This document shows positions 1 through 7,948 of a DNA stretch of 19,383 bases, piece after piece. A program made the translations under genes and the position numbers. How positions within the stretch are numbered: position 1 is the first letter of the stretch; each line of letters opens with the position of its first letter. The notes below the pieces were generated by a model, which saw only the letters and a list, made by a program, of their open reading frames with translations, did not search any database and was not told the origin of the DNA. Source of the stretch: Bacillota bacterium (GTDB lineage Bacteria; Bacillota; Clostridia; Clostridiales; Caloramatoraceae); NCBI GenBank assembly GCA_023389275.1, contig JAEWEN010000006.1:1-19383 (forward strand), in the 5' to 3' direction.

Positions 1-37
1 CGTATAGAATATATAGAAGGAAAAGGAGGGTACACTA

Positions 38-397
38 ATGGCAAGAGTTAAAAGATCAGTGCATTCACATAAAAGACGTAAAAAAGTATTAAAGCTAGCA
101 AAAGGATATTATGGTGCAAAAAGCAAATTATACAAAATAGCTAAACAAGCAGTTATGAAGGCGCAAAGCCAAGCATACGTTGGAAGAAAGCTTAAGAAAA
201 GAGATTACAGAAAACTTTGGATCGCAAGAATCAACGCAGCAGCTAGAGTAAATGGTTTATCATACTCAAAAATGATAAACGGACTTAAAATTGCTGGTGT
301 TAACATAAACAGAAAAATGCTTTCAGAAATTGCTATCAATGATGAAGCAGCATTTGCAGAACTAGCACAACTTGCAAAATCAAAATTAAACGCATAA
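38..397 (+). CDS. rplT: 50S ribosomal protein L20 (bL20)
   Basis: This is the complete 119-residue large-subunit protein bL20, which binds 23S rRNA early in 50S assembly. The N-terminus is the usual basic MARVKRSV..HKRRKK segment, followed by the family pattern AKGYYGAKSKLYK and, further on, RDYRKLWIARINAAAR. The length matches the family norm of about 118-120 residues. A strong Shine-Dalgarno AAAAGGAGGG (21-30) sits 7 nt before the ATG. In Firmicutes rplT normally closes the infC-rpmI-rplT operon, so the 37 bases before it are probably the rpmI-rplT spacer; that is inferred because rpmI lies outside the window. In Bacillus L20 represses its own operon through a leader upstream of infC, which would also be outside. 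A terminator follows directly. The identification is not in doubt. Confidence 0.98.
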   Translation: MARVKRSVHSHKRRKKVLKLAKGYYGAKSKLYKIAKQAVMKAQSQAYVGRKLKKRDYRKLWIARINAAARVNGLSYSKMINGLKIAGVNINRKMLSEIAINDEAAFAELAQLAKSKLNA

Positions 398-400
398 TTT

Positions 401-427
401 AAAGACCTGAATTTTCAGGTCTTTTTT
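401..427 (+). terminator. Intrinsic terminator after rplT
   Basis: A 10-bp perfect stem, AAAGACCTGA (401-410) with TCAGGTCTTT (415-424), closes a 4-nt loop. The T-run at 422-427 follows. It begins 3 nt after the rplT stop codon and should end the ribosomal operon. Confidence 0.93.
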
Positions 428-487
428 ATGTCTACATATATTAAATATATATTCCATTATTGATAATAATTTCTTGGAGTGCTAAAA

Positions 488-516
488 TTACAGTAACTAT
501 TTTCTTAAATTATAAT
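488..516 (+). promoter_or_regulatory. Predicted sigma-A promoter for ktrB-ktrA
   Basis: The -35 is TTACAG (488-493) and the -10 is a perfect TATAAT (511-516), with a 17-bp spacer. It lies between the rplT terminator and ktrB and leaves a leader of roughly 65-70 nt. I looked for a ydaO-type c-di-AMP riboswitch, known upstream of some ktr genes, and saw none. The leader is AT-rich with no conserved G-rich core. Confidence 0.6.
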
Positions 517-589
517 AACATATTATGATTTAAGAGATACTATATATAAAAACATTCAAAATGCTTTTTAGTATGTAGGAGGAAAGGGC

Positions 590-1951
590 ATGTTTATTAA
601 AGGTAAAGAAGCAAATTACAAGTTTTTTAAGCTAAAGCCTGTACAAATACTAGCTTTAGGATTTGCTGCATTAATATTAACAGGAGCAACAATATTAACT
701 CTTCCAATATCATCTAGTAGTGGAGAGTACACATCTTTTATAGATGCGCTTTTTACTGCAACTTCTGCAACTTGTGTTACAGGTCTTATAGTTGTAGATA
801 CTGGAACACATTGGAGCATTTTTGGTCAAATAGTAATTATACTTTTGATTCAAATAGGTGGACTTGGATTTATGACATTTTCAACATTAATTGCAATAGT
901 GCTTGGAAAAAGAGTAAGTCTTCGAGAAAGACTTATTATGAGAGAAGCATATAATGCTTTTGATATACAAGGACTTGTTAAATTAGTTATATACGTTTTA
1001 ACAATAACATTTACAATAGAGGGTATAGGAGCATTAATTTTAAGTACTCAATTTGTAGAACAGTATGGACTTTTAAAAGGTATATACTTTGGAATTTTCC
1101 ATTCTATATCATCATTTTGTAATGCAGGATTTGATTTATTTGGAAACTTTAATGGATATACAGGATATGTAACTAATCCTATAGTTAGTTTAACAGTAGC
1201 TTCATTAGTAGTTCTTGGAGGAATAGGATTCTTTGTAATATCAGAGGTAATAGGACATAAAAAAAGAAAAAAATATTCACTTCATACTAAAGTTGTTATA
1301 ACTACAACACTTTTTTTAATAGTTTTAGGAACAATTATGTTCTTTTTATTTGAACACAATAATCCAAAAACTATGGGAGAGTTATCAGTATTTGATAAAA
1401 TAGTAGCAAGTATATTTGCTTCAGTATCTCCAAGAACAGCTGGTATGAATACTGTTTCTTTAGTTGATATGACAACAGCTAGTCAATTTTTAACTGTTAT
1501 TTTAATGTTTATAGGTGCATCACCAGGTTCTACTGGTGGAGGTATAAAAACAACTACGTTAATGATTTTATTTATGACTATTATAAGTATTATAAATGGT
1601 CGTGAGGATACAGAAATATTTAAAAGAAGAATTAATAAATACTCTGTATATAGAGCTGTTGCTATAACATTTATAAGTTTTGCTTTAGTAACTGGAGTTA
1701 CTATGATTTTATCAATATTTGAAGACGGAACTTTTATGCAGTTTTTATATGAAACTACCTCTGCTTTTGGTACAGTAGGATTAACACTAGGCCTTACTCC
1801 AACACTTTCACCGATTGGGAAAATCGCTATTGTATTAACTATGTATGCAGGTCGTCTTGGACCGTTAACCCTAGTTTTAGCATTTGCTTATAAACAGAAA
1901 AATTCAAATACATCTATAAAATATCCAGAGGATAAAATTATAGTTGGATAA
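590..1951 (+). CDS. ktrB: Potassium uptake channel subunit, KtrB/TrkH family
   Basis: This is an integral membrane K+-translocating subunit of 453 residues. It shows the four-fold P-loop architecture of the Trk/Ktr/HKT superfamily: TSATCVTG (58-65), SSFCNAGFD (174-182), SVSPRTAGMN (279-287) and TSAFGTVGL (390-398). Each supplies a filter glycine. The intramembrane gating loop of KtrB/TrkH is visible as GASPGSTGGGIKTTT (309-323). The length is close to Bacillus KtrB (about 445) and shorter than typical TrkH (about 480), and the partner is a single-RCK KtrA, so KtrB is the better name. An AGGAGGAAAGGG ribosome site precedes the ATG. Only 11 nt separate it from ktrA, so the two are co-transcribed. 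Family members couple K+ entry to Na+; that is not tested here. Confidence 0.93.
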   Translation: MFIKGKEANYKFFKLKPVQILALGFAALILTGATILTLPISSSSGEYTSFIDALFTATSATCVTGLIVVDTGTHWSIFGQIVIILLIQIGGLGFMTFSTLIAIVLGKRVSLRERLIMREAYNAFDIQGLVKLVIYVLTITFTIEGIGALILSTQFVEQYGLLKGIYFGIFHSISSFCNAGFDLFGNFNGYTGYVTNPIVSLTVASLVVLGGIGFFVISEVIGHKKRKKYSLHTKVVITTTLFLIVLGTIMFFLFEHNNPKTMGELSVFDKIVASIFASVSPRTAGMNTVSLVDMTTASQFLTVILMFIGASPGSTGGGIKTTTLMILFMTIISIINGREDTEIFKRRINKYSVYRAVAITFISFALVTGVTMILSIFEDGTFMQFLYETTSAFGTVGLTLGLTPTLSPIGKIAIVLTMYAGRLGPLTLVLAFAYKQKNSNTSIKYPEDKIIVG

Positions 1952-1962
1952 GGAGGATTATA

Positions 1963-2622
1963 ATGACTTCAAAACAATATGTAATTATAGGACTTGGTAG
2001 ATTTGGAACAAGTATTGCAAAAACATTATATTCACTTGGAAATGAAGTTTTAGCAATTGATGTTGATGAGGAAGTAGTACAGGAAATATCACAGGATGTT
2101 ACCCATGCTGTTCAAGCAGATTCAACAGATGAAGGAGTTTTAAGATCCCTTGGTCTTAGAAATTTTGATGTTGCTGTAATAACAATAGGATCAGATGTTC
2201 AAGCAAGTATAATGGCAACTCTTTTAGTTAAAGAACTTGGTGTAAAATATGTAATTGCAAAGGCTCATAATGAAATACATGCAAAGGTTTTATATAAAAT
2301 AGGAGCAGATAGAGTAGTATTTCCAGAACGTGATATGGGAATTAGAGTTGCTCATAACCTATGTTCATCTAATATATTAGATTATATAGAACTATCACCT
2401 GATTATAGTATTATGGAAGTTACTGCTTTAAATAAGTGGGTTGGAAAAAGCCTTAAAGATCTAAATCTTAGAAGCAGATTTGGTATAAATGTTATGGCTA
2501 TAAAAAGAGGAAATGATATTAATATATCTCCAGAAGCAGATGAGTATATAAGAAAAGGAGATATTTTAGTAGTAATTGGTGGAACAGAAGAATTAAAAGT
2601 AATAGAAGAATATAGTGAGTAG
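1963..2622 (+). CDS. ktrA: Ktr potassium system regulatory subunit, KtrA/TrkA family (RCK)
   Basis: This is the cytosolic gating ring subunit for KtrB, 219 residues, the usual length for KtrA. The N-terminal RCK_N Rossmann domain (about 5-125) shows the dinucleotide loop GLGRFG (10-15), the acidic strand end AIDVDEE (31-37) and QADSTDE (about 51-57). In the family this site binds ATP/ADP or NAD(H). The C-terminal RCK_C domain (about 136-217) is the domain that binds cyclic di-AMP in several Firmicutes; such binding here is inference. The gene has an AGGAGG site and follows ktrB by 11 nt. Its stop codon lies 10 nt before the ATG of the next gene, so the methyltransferase is probably in the same transcript. 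Confidence 0.92.
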   Translation: MTSKQYVIIGLGRFGTSIAKTLYSLGNEVLAIDVDEEVVQEISQDVTHAVQADSTDEGVLRSLGLRNFDVAVITIGSDVQASIMATLLVKELGVKYVIAKAHNEIHAKVLYKIGADRVVFPERDMGIRVAHNLCSSNILDYIELSPDYSIMEVTALNKWVGKSLKDLNLRSRFGINVMAIKRGNDINISPEADEYIRKGDILVVIGGTEELKVIEEYSE

Positions 2623-2632
2623 GAATAAAAAA

Positions 2633-3409
2633 ATGATTTCAAAAGACAATAAACTAGTTAAAACAGCTCAAAAATTAAAAAAGAAAAAGTATAGAGATGA
2701 AGAAAGCCTTTTTATAGCTGAAGGAATAAGGTTTGTAGAGTCTGCTATTGAAAGTGGAGTTGTAAAATACATTTTATATAGCGAAAAGCTTTATAGTGTA
2801 AATGGCTATGAAAGAGTGTTAAACGAAACTATAGATTCATTTGAAATAGAAGATAGTGTTTTAAAAGAGATTTGTGATACTGAAAATCCTCAAGGTGTTT
2901 TAGCTATATGTACTAAAAAAGAATACAATTTAGAAAATATATTAGGAGATTTAATAGTTGTTATAGATTCGGTGCAAGACCCTGGAAATCTTGGAACTAT
3001 TATAAGAACATGTGATGCAGCAGGAGTTTCAGGAATAGTTGTTTTAAAAGGAACAGTAGATGTTTATAATCCAAAGGTTTTAAGATCAACTATGGGATCT
3101 ATTTTTAATATACCTATTATATTTGAAGATAATATGCAAAATTTATCTAGCATATTTTTAGAAAATAAATATAGCATTTTAGCTACAAGTTTAAATACAA
3201 CAAAGTCTCTTTATGATTATGATTTTTCTAAAAAAACAGTAGTTATACTTGGTAATGAAGCAAATGGAGTAAAAGAAGAAAATATGAATCTTGCAACAGA
3301 TTTAATGTTTATTCCTATGGCAGGAAATAGTGAATCCTTAAATGTAAGTATAGCAAATTCTGTTATTGTATATGAAGCTTTAAGACAAAGAATAAAGGGA
3401 CATATGTAA
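2633..3409 (+). CDS. TrmH/SpoU-family RNA 2'-O-methyltransferase (YsgA/RlmP-like)
   Basis: This is a SAM-dependent ribose methyltransferase of the SPOUT fold, 258 residues from the ATG chosen. The N-terminal substrate-binding domain (1-about 100) includes the typical opening MISKDNKLVK and KYRDEESLFIAEG. The catalytic knot has motif 1 DSVQDPGNLGTIIRTCDAAG (112-131, with N119 and catalytic R125), motif 2 VVILGNEANGV (203-213) and motif 3 SESLNVSIANS (233-243). A GTG at 2615 would add six residues and overlap ktrA. I chose ATG 2633 because AGGA (2621-2624) lies at a normal distance and family members start at this point. In Bacillus subtilis the gene just upstream of pheST is ysgA, whose product (RlmP) modifies the 23S rRNA A-loop; synteny suggests the same here. 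RlmB-type or tRNA targets cannot be excluded. Confidence 0.88.
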   Translation: MISKDNKLVKTAQKLKKKKYRDEESLFIAEGIRFVESAIESGVVKYILYSEKLYSVNGYERVLNETIDSFEIEDSVLKEICDTENPQGVLAICTKKEYNLENILGDLIVVIDSVQDPGNLGTIIRTCDAAGVSGIVVLKGTVDVYNPKVLRSTMGSIFNIPIIFEDNMQNLSSIFLENKYSILATSLNTTKSLYDYDFSKKTVVILGNEANGVKEENMNLATDLMFIPMAGNSESLNVSIANSVIVYEALRQRIKGHM

Positions 3410-3437
3410 TTGACATATGTCTAATTTATGGTACAAT
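3410..3437 (+). promoter_or_regulatory. Predicted sigma-A promoter of the T-box-pheST operon
   Basis: A consensus -35 TTGACA (3410-3415) and -10 TACAAT (3432-3437) are separated by 16 bp. The -35 starts right behind the stop codon of the methyltransferase gene. A perfect 10-bp palindrome GACATATGTC (3412-3421) overlaps the -35, and its first nine bases also occur at 3399-3407. Confidence 0.75.
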
Positions 3438-3471
3438 TGTAAAGTGTAAAAGTAAACAGTAAAACGTTGAA

Positions 3472-3697
3472 AGAGTAAAGTAGAAAATATGTCCTGTACA
3501 GGGATAATAGGTCAAAGATTGAGAGCCTATAACAGAAGGTATTTTTGAAGTTTCGCTCTAGAGTTCCTTATTTGAAATTTAAGTAGAATAAGGCGGTGAA
3601 AATCGTTAACATACTTTAAGTGGATATTTTTATATCAATTAGGGTGGTACCACGGAGAATATAACCTTCGTCCCTTTCAGGGATGAGGGTTTTTTTG
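3472..3697 (+). promoter_or_regulatory. T-box riboswitch (tRNA-Phe sensing) controlling pheST
   Basis: A complete T-box leader can be traced. The Stem I base is AGAGT (3472-3476) with GCTCT (3555-3559). The specifier loop has AGTA (3479-3482) opposite GAA (3547-3549), and the specifier codon is TTC (3552-3554), which is Phe. The distal Stem I hairpin is ATAGG (3507-3511) with CCTAT (3526-3530). Stem II is CCTTATT (3566-3572) with AATAAGG (3587-3593), and Stem III is GATAT (3623-3627) with ATATC (3632-3636). The T-box sequence AGGGTGGTACC starts at 3641. Its TGGT can pair with the ACCA end of uncharged tRNA-Phe, consistent with discriminator A73. The antiterminator forms from AGGG/CCCT and ACGGAG (3652-3657)/CTTCGT (3666-3671), competing with the terminator. 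Uncharged tRNA-Phe should switch on the synthetase genes. Confidence 0.96.
3664..3696 (+). terminator. T-box regulated terminator upstream of pheS
   Basis: A 12-bp stem (3664-3675 with 3679-3690, allowing two G-U pairs) has a 3-nt loop and is followed by a T-run (3690-3696). The left arm overlaps the sequence needed for the antiterminator, so the two folds are mutually exclusive. Confidence 0.94.
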
Positions 3698-3730
3698 TTT
3701 TTAATTTTACTTTAAGAAAGGAGCATTTAA

Positions 3731-4753
3731 ATGCAGGAACAATTAAATCAAATACAATGTGATGCGATAGAAGAAATTAAATCTTCTACTTCTAGTCAAG
3801 GTATAGAGGAAATACGTGTTAAATATCTTGGTAAGAAAGGACTTTTAACAGGTATTTTAAGAGGAATGGGTAAACTTTCAAAGGAAGAAAGACCTGTAGT
3901 TGGTAAAGTAGCAAATGAAGTTAGAGAAGCTATTGAAAAAGAACTTGAAATTGCTTTATCAACTATAAAAAACAAAGAAAAAAATGAAAGACTTCAAAAT
4001 GAAATAATAGATATAACAATGCCAGGGTCTATGCCAAGAAGAGGCGGACTTCATCCAATAAATACAGTTCTTGATGAAATAAAAGAAATATTCTTTGGTA
4101 TGGGATTTGAAATAACAGATGGACCAGAAGTTGAAAAAGATTACTATAACTTTGAGGCTTTAAATATTCCTAAAAATCACCCAGCTAGAGATGAACAAGA
4201 CACTTTTTATATAAATGAAAATGTAGTTTTAAGAACACAAACATCACCTATGCAAATTAGATATATGGAAAACAATAAACCACCTATAAGAATGATATCA
4301 GCAGGTAAGGTTTATAGATCAGATGCAGTAGATGCAACTCACTCACCTGTTTTCCACCAAATAGAAGGACTTGTTGTAGGTAAAGGAATAACTATGGCAA
4401 ACCTTAAAGGTACTTTAGATACATTTGTAAAAAGATTTTTTGGTGAAAATATAAAAACTAAATTTAGACCACATCATTTCCCATTTACAGAACCATCAGC
4501 AGAGGTTGATGTTTCATGCTTTATGTGTGGTGGAAAAGGATGTAGAGTTTGTAAAGGTGAAGGCTGGATAGAGATTCTAGGTTGTGGTATGGTACATCCA
4601 AAGGTTCTAGAATCAGGTGGAATTGACCCTAATGAATACAGCGGATTTGCTTTTGGTATGGGTCTTGAAAGAATAGTTATGATTAAGTACGGAATAGACG
4701 ATATAAGACTTTTATTCGAAAATGATGTAAGATTCTTAAAGCAATTTAACTAG
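3731..4753 (+). CDS. pheS: Phenylalanyl-tRNA synthetase alpha subunit
   Basis: This is the catalytic subunit of the (alpha-beta)2 enzyme that charges tRNA-Phe, 340 residues, normal for Firmicutes. The N-terminal tRNA-binding coiled coil spans about 1-90. The class II core follows, with motif 2 around MISAGKVYRSDAVDATHSPVFHQIEG (188-213) and motif 3 GFAFGMGLERI (305-315). A307 corresponds to the Ala that sets Phe selectivity in the Escherichia coli enzyme (A294). A cysteine group C263-x2-C266-x4-C271-x2-C274 is visible, as in Bacillus PheS. AAAGGAG (3717-3723) precedes the ATG. The gene is controlled by the T-box leader and followed by pheT after 13 nt. Confidence 0.98.
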   Translation: MQEQLNQIQCDAIEEIKSSTSSQGIEEIRVKYLGKKGLLTGILRGMGKLSKEERPVVGKVANEVREAIEKELEIALSTIKNKEKNERLQNEIIDITMPGSMPRRGGLHPINTVLDEIKEIFFGMGFEITDGPEVEKDYYNFEALNIPKNHPARDEQDTFYINENVVLRTQTSPMQIRYMENNKPPIRMISAGKVYRSDAVDATHSPVFHQIEGLVVGKGITMANLKGTLDTFVKRFFGENIKTKFRPHHFPFTEPSAEVDVSCFMCGGKGCRVCKGEGWIEILGCGMVHPKVLESGGIDPNEYSGFAFGMGLERIVMIKYGIDDIRLLFENDVRFLKQFN

Positions 4754-4766
4754 GGAGGATTTTAAA

Positions 4767-7133
4767 ATGAAAGTGCCATATAATTGGATGTTAGAATATG
4801 TAGATTTAGATAAAGATATAAATGAAGTAGCAAATGCACTAACTTTATCAGGGTCTAAAGTTGAAGAAGTTGTTGAAACAGGAAAAGAAATATCTAATGT
4901 TATAACAGGAAAAATAGAAAAAATAGATCCACATCCAGATGCAGATAAACTTATTGTTTGCCAGATTAATGTTGGTCTTGATGAAAATATACAAATAGTA
5001 ACAGGAGCTAAAAATGTTTCTGAAGGAGATATTATACCTGTTGCTATGCACAAATCAACACTTCCAGGTGGAGTTAACATTAAAAAAGGAAAGTTACGTG
5101 GAGTTGAGTCAAATGGTATGCTTTGTTCAGAGGAAGAGCTTGCTATACCAACTGAAGAGCCTGTACATGGAATAATGATCTTAGATAAGAATACTCCAAT
5201 TGGAGCTGATATTAAAGAGGTTTTAGGACTAAACGGTGGAGTTTTAGACTTTGAAATAACTTCAAATAGATCAGATTGTTTTGGTGTTTATGGTATTGCT
5301 AGAGAAGCAGCAGCTACATTTGGTAAAAAACTAAAGCCTTTAAATCTTGATTTTAAAGAAGAAAGTGATACTATAAAACATTACCTTACAGTAAATGTTG
5401 AAGATTCTTTATGTAGACGTTACATGGCTAAAATGATCAAAAACGTTAAAATAGGGCCATCACCTGCATGGATGAAAAAATGTCTTGAAGAAGCTGGAGT
5501 AAGACCGATAAATAATATAGTAGATATTACAAACTATGTTATGTTAGAGCTTGGTCAACCTATGCATGCTTTTGACTATAACTTTATTGAAAACAACTGT
5601 ATAACAATATCAAAAGCTAAAGATGGGGAAAAGTTTACAACTCTTGATGAAGTTGAAAGAACTTTAGATTCATCAATGCTTATGATAAAAGATGGAGAAA
5701 AGTCAGTTGCTATAGCAGGAGTTATGGGAGGACTTAATTCAGAGGTTAAAGAAAATACTACAACTGTAATATTTGAGTGTGCTAACTTTGATGGAACAAA
5801 TGTAAGACTTACTTCTAAAAAACTTGCACTTAGAACTGATGCTTCAGGAAAGTTTGAAAAAGACCTTGATCCAAATCTTTGTGAATTAGCTTTAAAAAGA
5901 GCTTGCCACTTAGTTGAGGAAATAGGTGCTGGAGAAGTTATAAGTGATGTTGTAGACGTATATGAAAGTAGAAAAGATGAGGTTAAACTTAGCGTTTCAT
6001 CTAAATGGATAAATGAGTTTTTAGGAATGAATATTTCAGTAGAAGAAATGAAATCTATACTTGAAAGCTTAGAAATGAAAGTTACAGGAGATGAAATTTT
6101 AGATATTGAAGTTCCTTCATTTAGACAAGATATTTTAATTAGAGAAGATGTTGCAGAGGAAATAGTTAGAATATATGGATATGACAAAATACCATCTGTA
6201 AGAATAAAAGGTGAAGCTGTTGAAGCTGCTTGGACAAAAGAGCAAAAGCTTACTTCAACTGTTAAGTCTACTATGATTGGATGCGGATTCTATGAAGCAT
6301 TAACATACTCATTTATATCACCTAAGGTATTTGATAAAATAAATGTAAGTGAAGATAGCTTACTTAGAAACTGCGTTACAATAAGCAATCCTTTAGGTGA
6401 AGATTTTAGCCTAATGAGAACAACAACAATGCCAAGTATGCTTGATGTTTTATCTAAAAACAATGCAATGGGAAATAAGGAAGCACTATTATTTGAAATA
6501 GGAAAAGTTTACATACCTTCAGATGATGTTCTTCCAAATGAAAAATTAAAACTTACTATTGGAATGTATGGAGATGTAGATTTTTATTCATTAAAAGGAG
6601 TAGTAGAGTCTGTTCTTGAAAAACTTTCTGTTCCTAAATTCTCATTTACAAGAGAAAGTGAAAATCCTTCATATCATCCAGGAAAAACAGCTAAGCTAAT
6701 AGTTCGTAATAAGGAAGTTGGAACATTTGGGGAACTTCATCCAGATGTACTTGAAAATTATGAAATAGAAAGCAGAGTTTATTTTGCAGAGCTTGATTTA
6801 GATGAAATATTTGAAGCTTCAAAAACAGAGAAAAAATATAAAGCATTACCTAAATTCCCAGCTGTAACAAGAGATATAGCAATGCTTGTTAATGAAAATA
6901 TTACAGTTGGTGAAATAGAAGATATTATTAAAAGAAATGGTAAACCAATACTTGAAGAAGTTAAATTATTTGATGTTTACAGAGGTGCTCAAATACCAGA
7001 AGGTAAGAAAAGTGTTGCATATGCACTTGTATACAGAGGAGAAAACAAAACATTAAAAGATGAGGAAGTAAATAAGGTACATGATAAGGTTGTAAATGCT
7101 TTAAGTGAAAAGCTTTCAGCTGAACTAAGATAA
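4767..7133 (+). CDS. pheT: Phenylalanyl-tRNA synthetase beta subunit
   Basis: This is the 788-residue beta subunit of PheRS, giving tRNA recognition and editing of Tyr-tRNA-Phe. Domains appear in the usual order. An EMAP-type OB-fold tRNA-binding domain (about 40-150) contains the stretch KIEKIDPHPDADKLIVCQIN. It is followed by the B3/B4 editing domain (about 205-370, including NNIVDITNYVMLELGQPMHAFD), B5 (about 400-470), the catalytic-like core, and a C-terminal FDX-ACB anticodon-binding domain (about 695-787, starting at KFPAVTRDIAMLV). The length is normal and there is no frameshift. The ribosome site GGGAGG overlaps the end of pheS, so the pair is an operon. I see no terminator in the 93 nt before zapA, so read-through into zapA is likely. 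Confidence 0.98.
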   Translation: MKVPYNWMLEYVDLDKDINEVANALTLSGSKVEEVVETGKEISNVITGKIEKIDPHPDADKLIVCQINVGLDENIQIVTGAKNVSEGDIIPVAMHKSTLPGGVNIKKGKLRGVESNGMLCSEEELAIPTEEPVHGIMILDKNTPIGADIKEVLGLNGGVLDFEITSNRSDCFGVYGIAREAAATFGKKLKPLNLDFKEESDTIKHYLTVNVEDSLCRRYMAKMIKNVKIGPSPAWMKKCLEEAGVRPINNIVDITNYVMLELGQPMHAFDYNFIENNCITISKAKDGEKFTTLDEVERTLDSSMLMIKDGEKSVAIAGVMGGLNSEVKENTTTVIFECANFDGTNVRLTSKKLALRTDASGKFEKDLDPNLCELALKRACHLVEEIGAGEVISDVVDVYESRKDEVKLSVSSKWINEFLGMNISVEEMKSILESLEMKVTGDEILDIEVPSFRQDILIREDVAEEIVRIYGYDKIPSVRIKGEAVEAAWTKEQKLTSTVKSTMIGCGFYEALTYSFISPKVFDKINVSEDSLLRNCVTISNPLGEDFSLMRTTTMPSMLDVLSKNNAMGNKEALLFEIGKVYIPSDDVLPNEKLKLTIGMYGDVDFYSLKGVVESVLEKLSVPKFSFTRESENPSYHPGKTAKLIVRNKEVGTFGELHPDVLENYEIESRVYFAELDLDEIFEASKTEKKYKALPKFPAVTRDIAMLVNENITVGEIEDIIKRNGKPILEEVKLFDVYRGAQIPEGKKSVAYALVYRGENKTLKDEEVNKVHDKVVNALSEKLSAELR

Positions 7134-7146
7134 AAATGTTTTGTTT

Positions 7147-7175
7147 AAAGGAGTTTACAGTTATTTGTAGAATAG
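7147..7175 (+). promoter_or_regulatory. Possible sigma-H-type promoter upstream of zapA
   Basis: AAAGGAGTT (7147-7155), 11 nt, then GTAGAATAG (7167-7175) fits the Bacillus sigma-H consensus (RnAGGAwWW, 11-12 nt, RnnGAATww), with mismatches only at the first w and the last w. No convincing sigma-A promoter is seen in this gap. The match is to a short, AT-tolerant pattern, so chance is possible. Confidence 0.35.
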
Positions 7176-7226
7176 AATAATTTAATAAAGGAAACTTCTT
7201 AAAATGAGATGAAAGGGTGTCTTAGT

Positions 7227-7808
7227 ATGACTAAGGAGAAAGTTACAGTTAAAATAAATGGTGCAGAGTATACTTTAAAAGGTGATGGATCAGAAAGTCA
7301 TCTTTACTCTATTGCTAGATATGTAGATAAAATGCTTAAGGATATTTTAACAGGTAATCCTATGCATAGTAATACATCAGCTGCTGTACTTACAGCTCTT
7401 ACAATAACTGATGAATTATTTAATCTAAGAAAGGAATTACAGGATTTAAAATTAGAATCTAGTATTCCAAAGGAAAGAGAAAAAGCTTTAATTGAAAACT
7501 ATGAAAAGCTTGAAAAACAGTATAATATTTTAAAGAAAACATATGAAGAATATGAAACTGAAAATAAATGTCTTAAAGAAGAAAATCTAGCTATGAAAAA
7601 GCAGTTAGAAGAAATTCAAAATAAAGTTATCTTTTTAGAAGAAGAAAACGATAAAATAAAAAGAAGTCTACAAGAGTCTGAGGAAGTTAATAAGGTATTA
7701 ATTAATAAAAATAATAGTTTAAAAGTTCAAGCTATGGAGTCTCTTATAGAAATTACAACACTAAAAAAAGAAAGAGAAGAGTTTAGAGAAGCTAGACTTA
7801 AAAGTTAA
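7227..7808 (+). CDS. zapA: Cell division protein ZapA, long coiled-coil form
   Basis: ZapA stabilises FtsZ protofilaments at the division site. The N-terminal ZapA domain (about 1-75) is recognisable from KVTVKINGAEYTLKGDGSESHLYSIARYVDKML and the following AVLTALTITDELFNLRKEL. The protein then continues as a highly charged Glu/Lys-rich predicted coiled coil to its end (about 62-190). The total is 193 residues, roughly twice the 85-100 of Bacillus or E. coli ZapA; long forms are usual in clostridia. I chose ATG 7227 with AAAGGG (7212-7217) as ribosome site. An upstream in-frame ATG at 7209 would add six residues (MKGCLS) but has only a distant AAAGGAAA. zapA after pheST is conserved synteny in Firmicutes. 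A strong terminator follows. Confidence 0.88.
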   Translation: MTKEKVTVKINGAEYTLKGDGSESHLYSIARYVDKMLKDILTGNPMHSNTSAAVLTALTITDELFNLRKELQDLKLESSIPKEREKALIENYEKLEKQYNILKKTYEEYETENKCLKEENLAMKKQLEEIQNKVIFLEEENDKIKRSLQESEEVNKVLINKNNSLKVQAMESLIEITTLKKEREEFREARLKS

Positions 7809-7834
7809 AAATTAATTATACTTTGCGCCCTTAA

Positions 7835-7868
7835 AAAAAGCCTAATAGTAAATCTATTAGGCTTTTTA
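7835..7868 (+). terminator. Intrinsic terminator after zapA
   Basis: A 14-bp perfect stem, AAAAAGCCTAATAG (7835-7848) with CTATTAGGCTTTTT (7854-7867), has a 5-nt loop and ends in T5. It closes the pheST-zapA unit. The A-run on the left would also make it usable from the other strand. Confidence 0.92.
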
Positions 7869-7886
7869 TGGTTTTTATATAAACTA

Positions 7887-7916
7887 TTGAAACATAAAAT
7901 ATAATCATATTATAAT
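7887..7916 (+). promoter_or_regulatory. Predicted sigma-A promoter for the gene at 7949
   Basis: The -35 is TTGAAA (7887-7892) and the -10 is TATAAT (7911-7916), with an 18-bp spacer. A second TATAAT at 7900-7905 has no suitable -35. The leader is about 25 nt. Confidence 0.55.
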
Positions 7917-7948
7917 TATATAAATTAAAATATTCTAGAGGGTAGTTT

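Noticed and set aside
398..589. A possible c-di-AMP (ydaO) riboswitch before ktrB, and a weak hairpin near 553-571
   Set aside because: The leader from the predicted start is short and AT-rich and lacks the conserved G-rich core. The hairpin has only a 4-bp CATT/AATG stem with mismatches and is directly before the ribosome site.
2615..2632. A GTG start for the methyltransferase overlapping ktrA
   Set aside because: The upstream sequence lacks a good ribosome site, and the family opening MISKDNK begins at the ATG at 2633, which has AGGA at a normal distance.
3493..3502. The palindrome CCTGTACAGG as a protein operator
   Set aside because: It lies within T-box Stem I, where CTGT (3494-3497) pairs with ACAG (3532-3535). 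RNA structure explains it.
5576..6187. A 203-codon minus-strand open frame inside pheT
   Set aside because: It is a shadow of the pheT frame, with Ser/Ile/Phe-biased composition and no translation signals.
7204..7212. A start-stop minigene (ATG AGA TGA) behind AAAGGAAA, just before zapA
   Set aside because: A two-codon frame is easily found by chance in such sequence, and no regulatory hairpin accompanies it.
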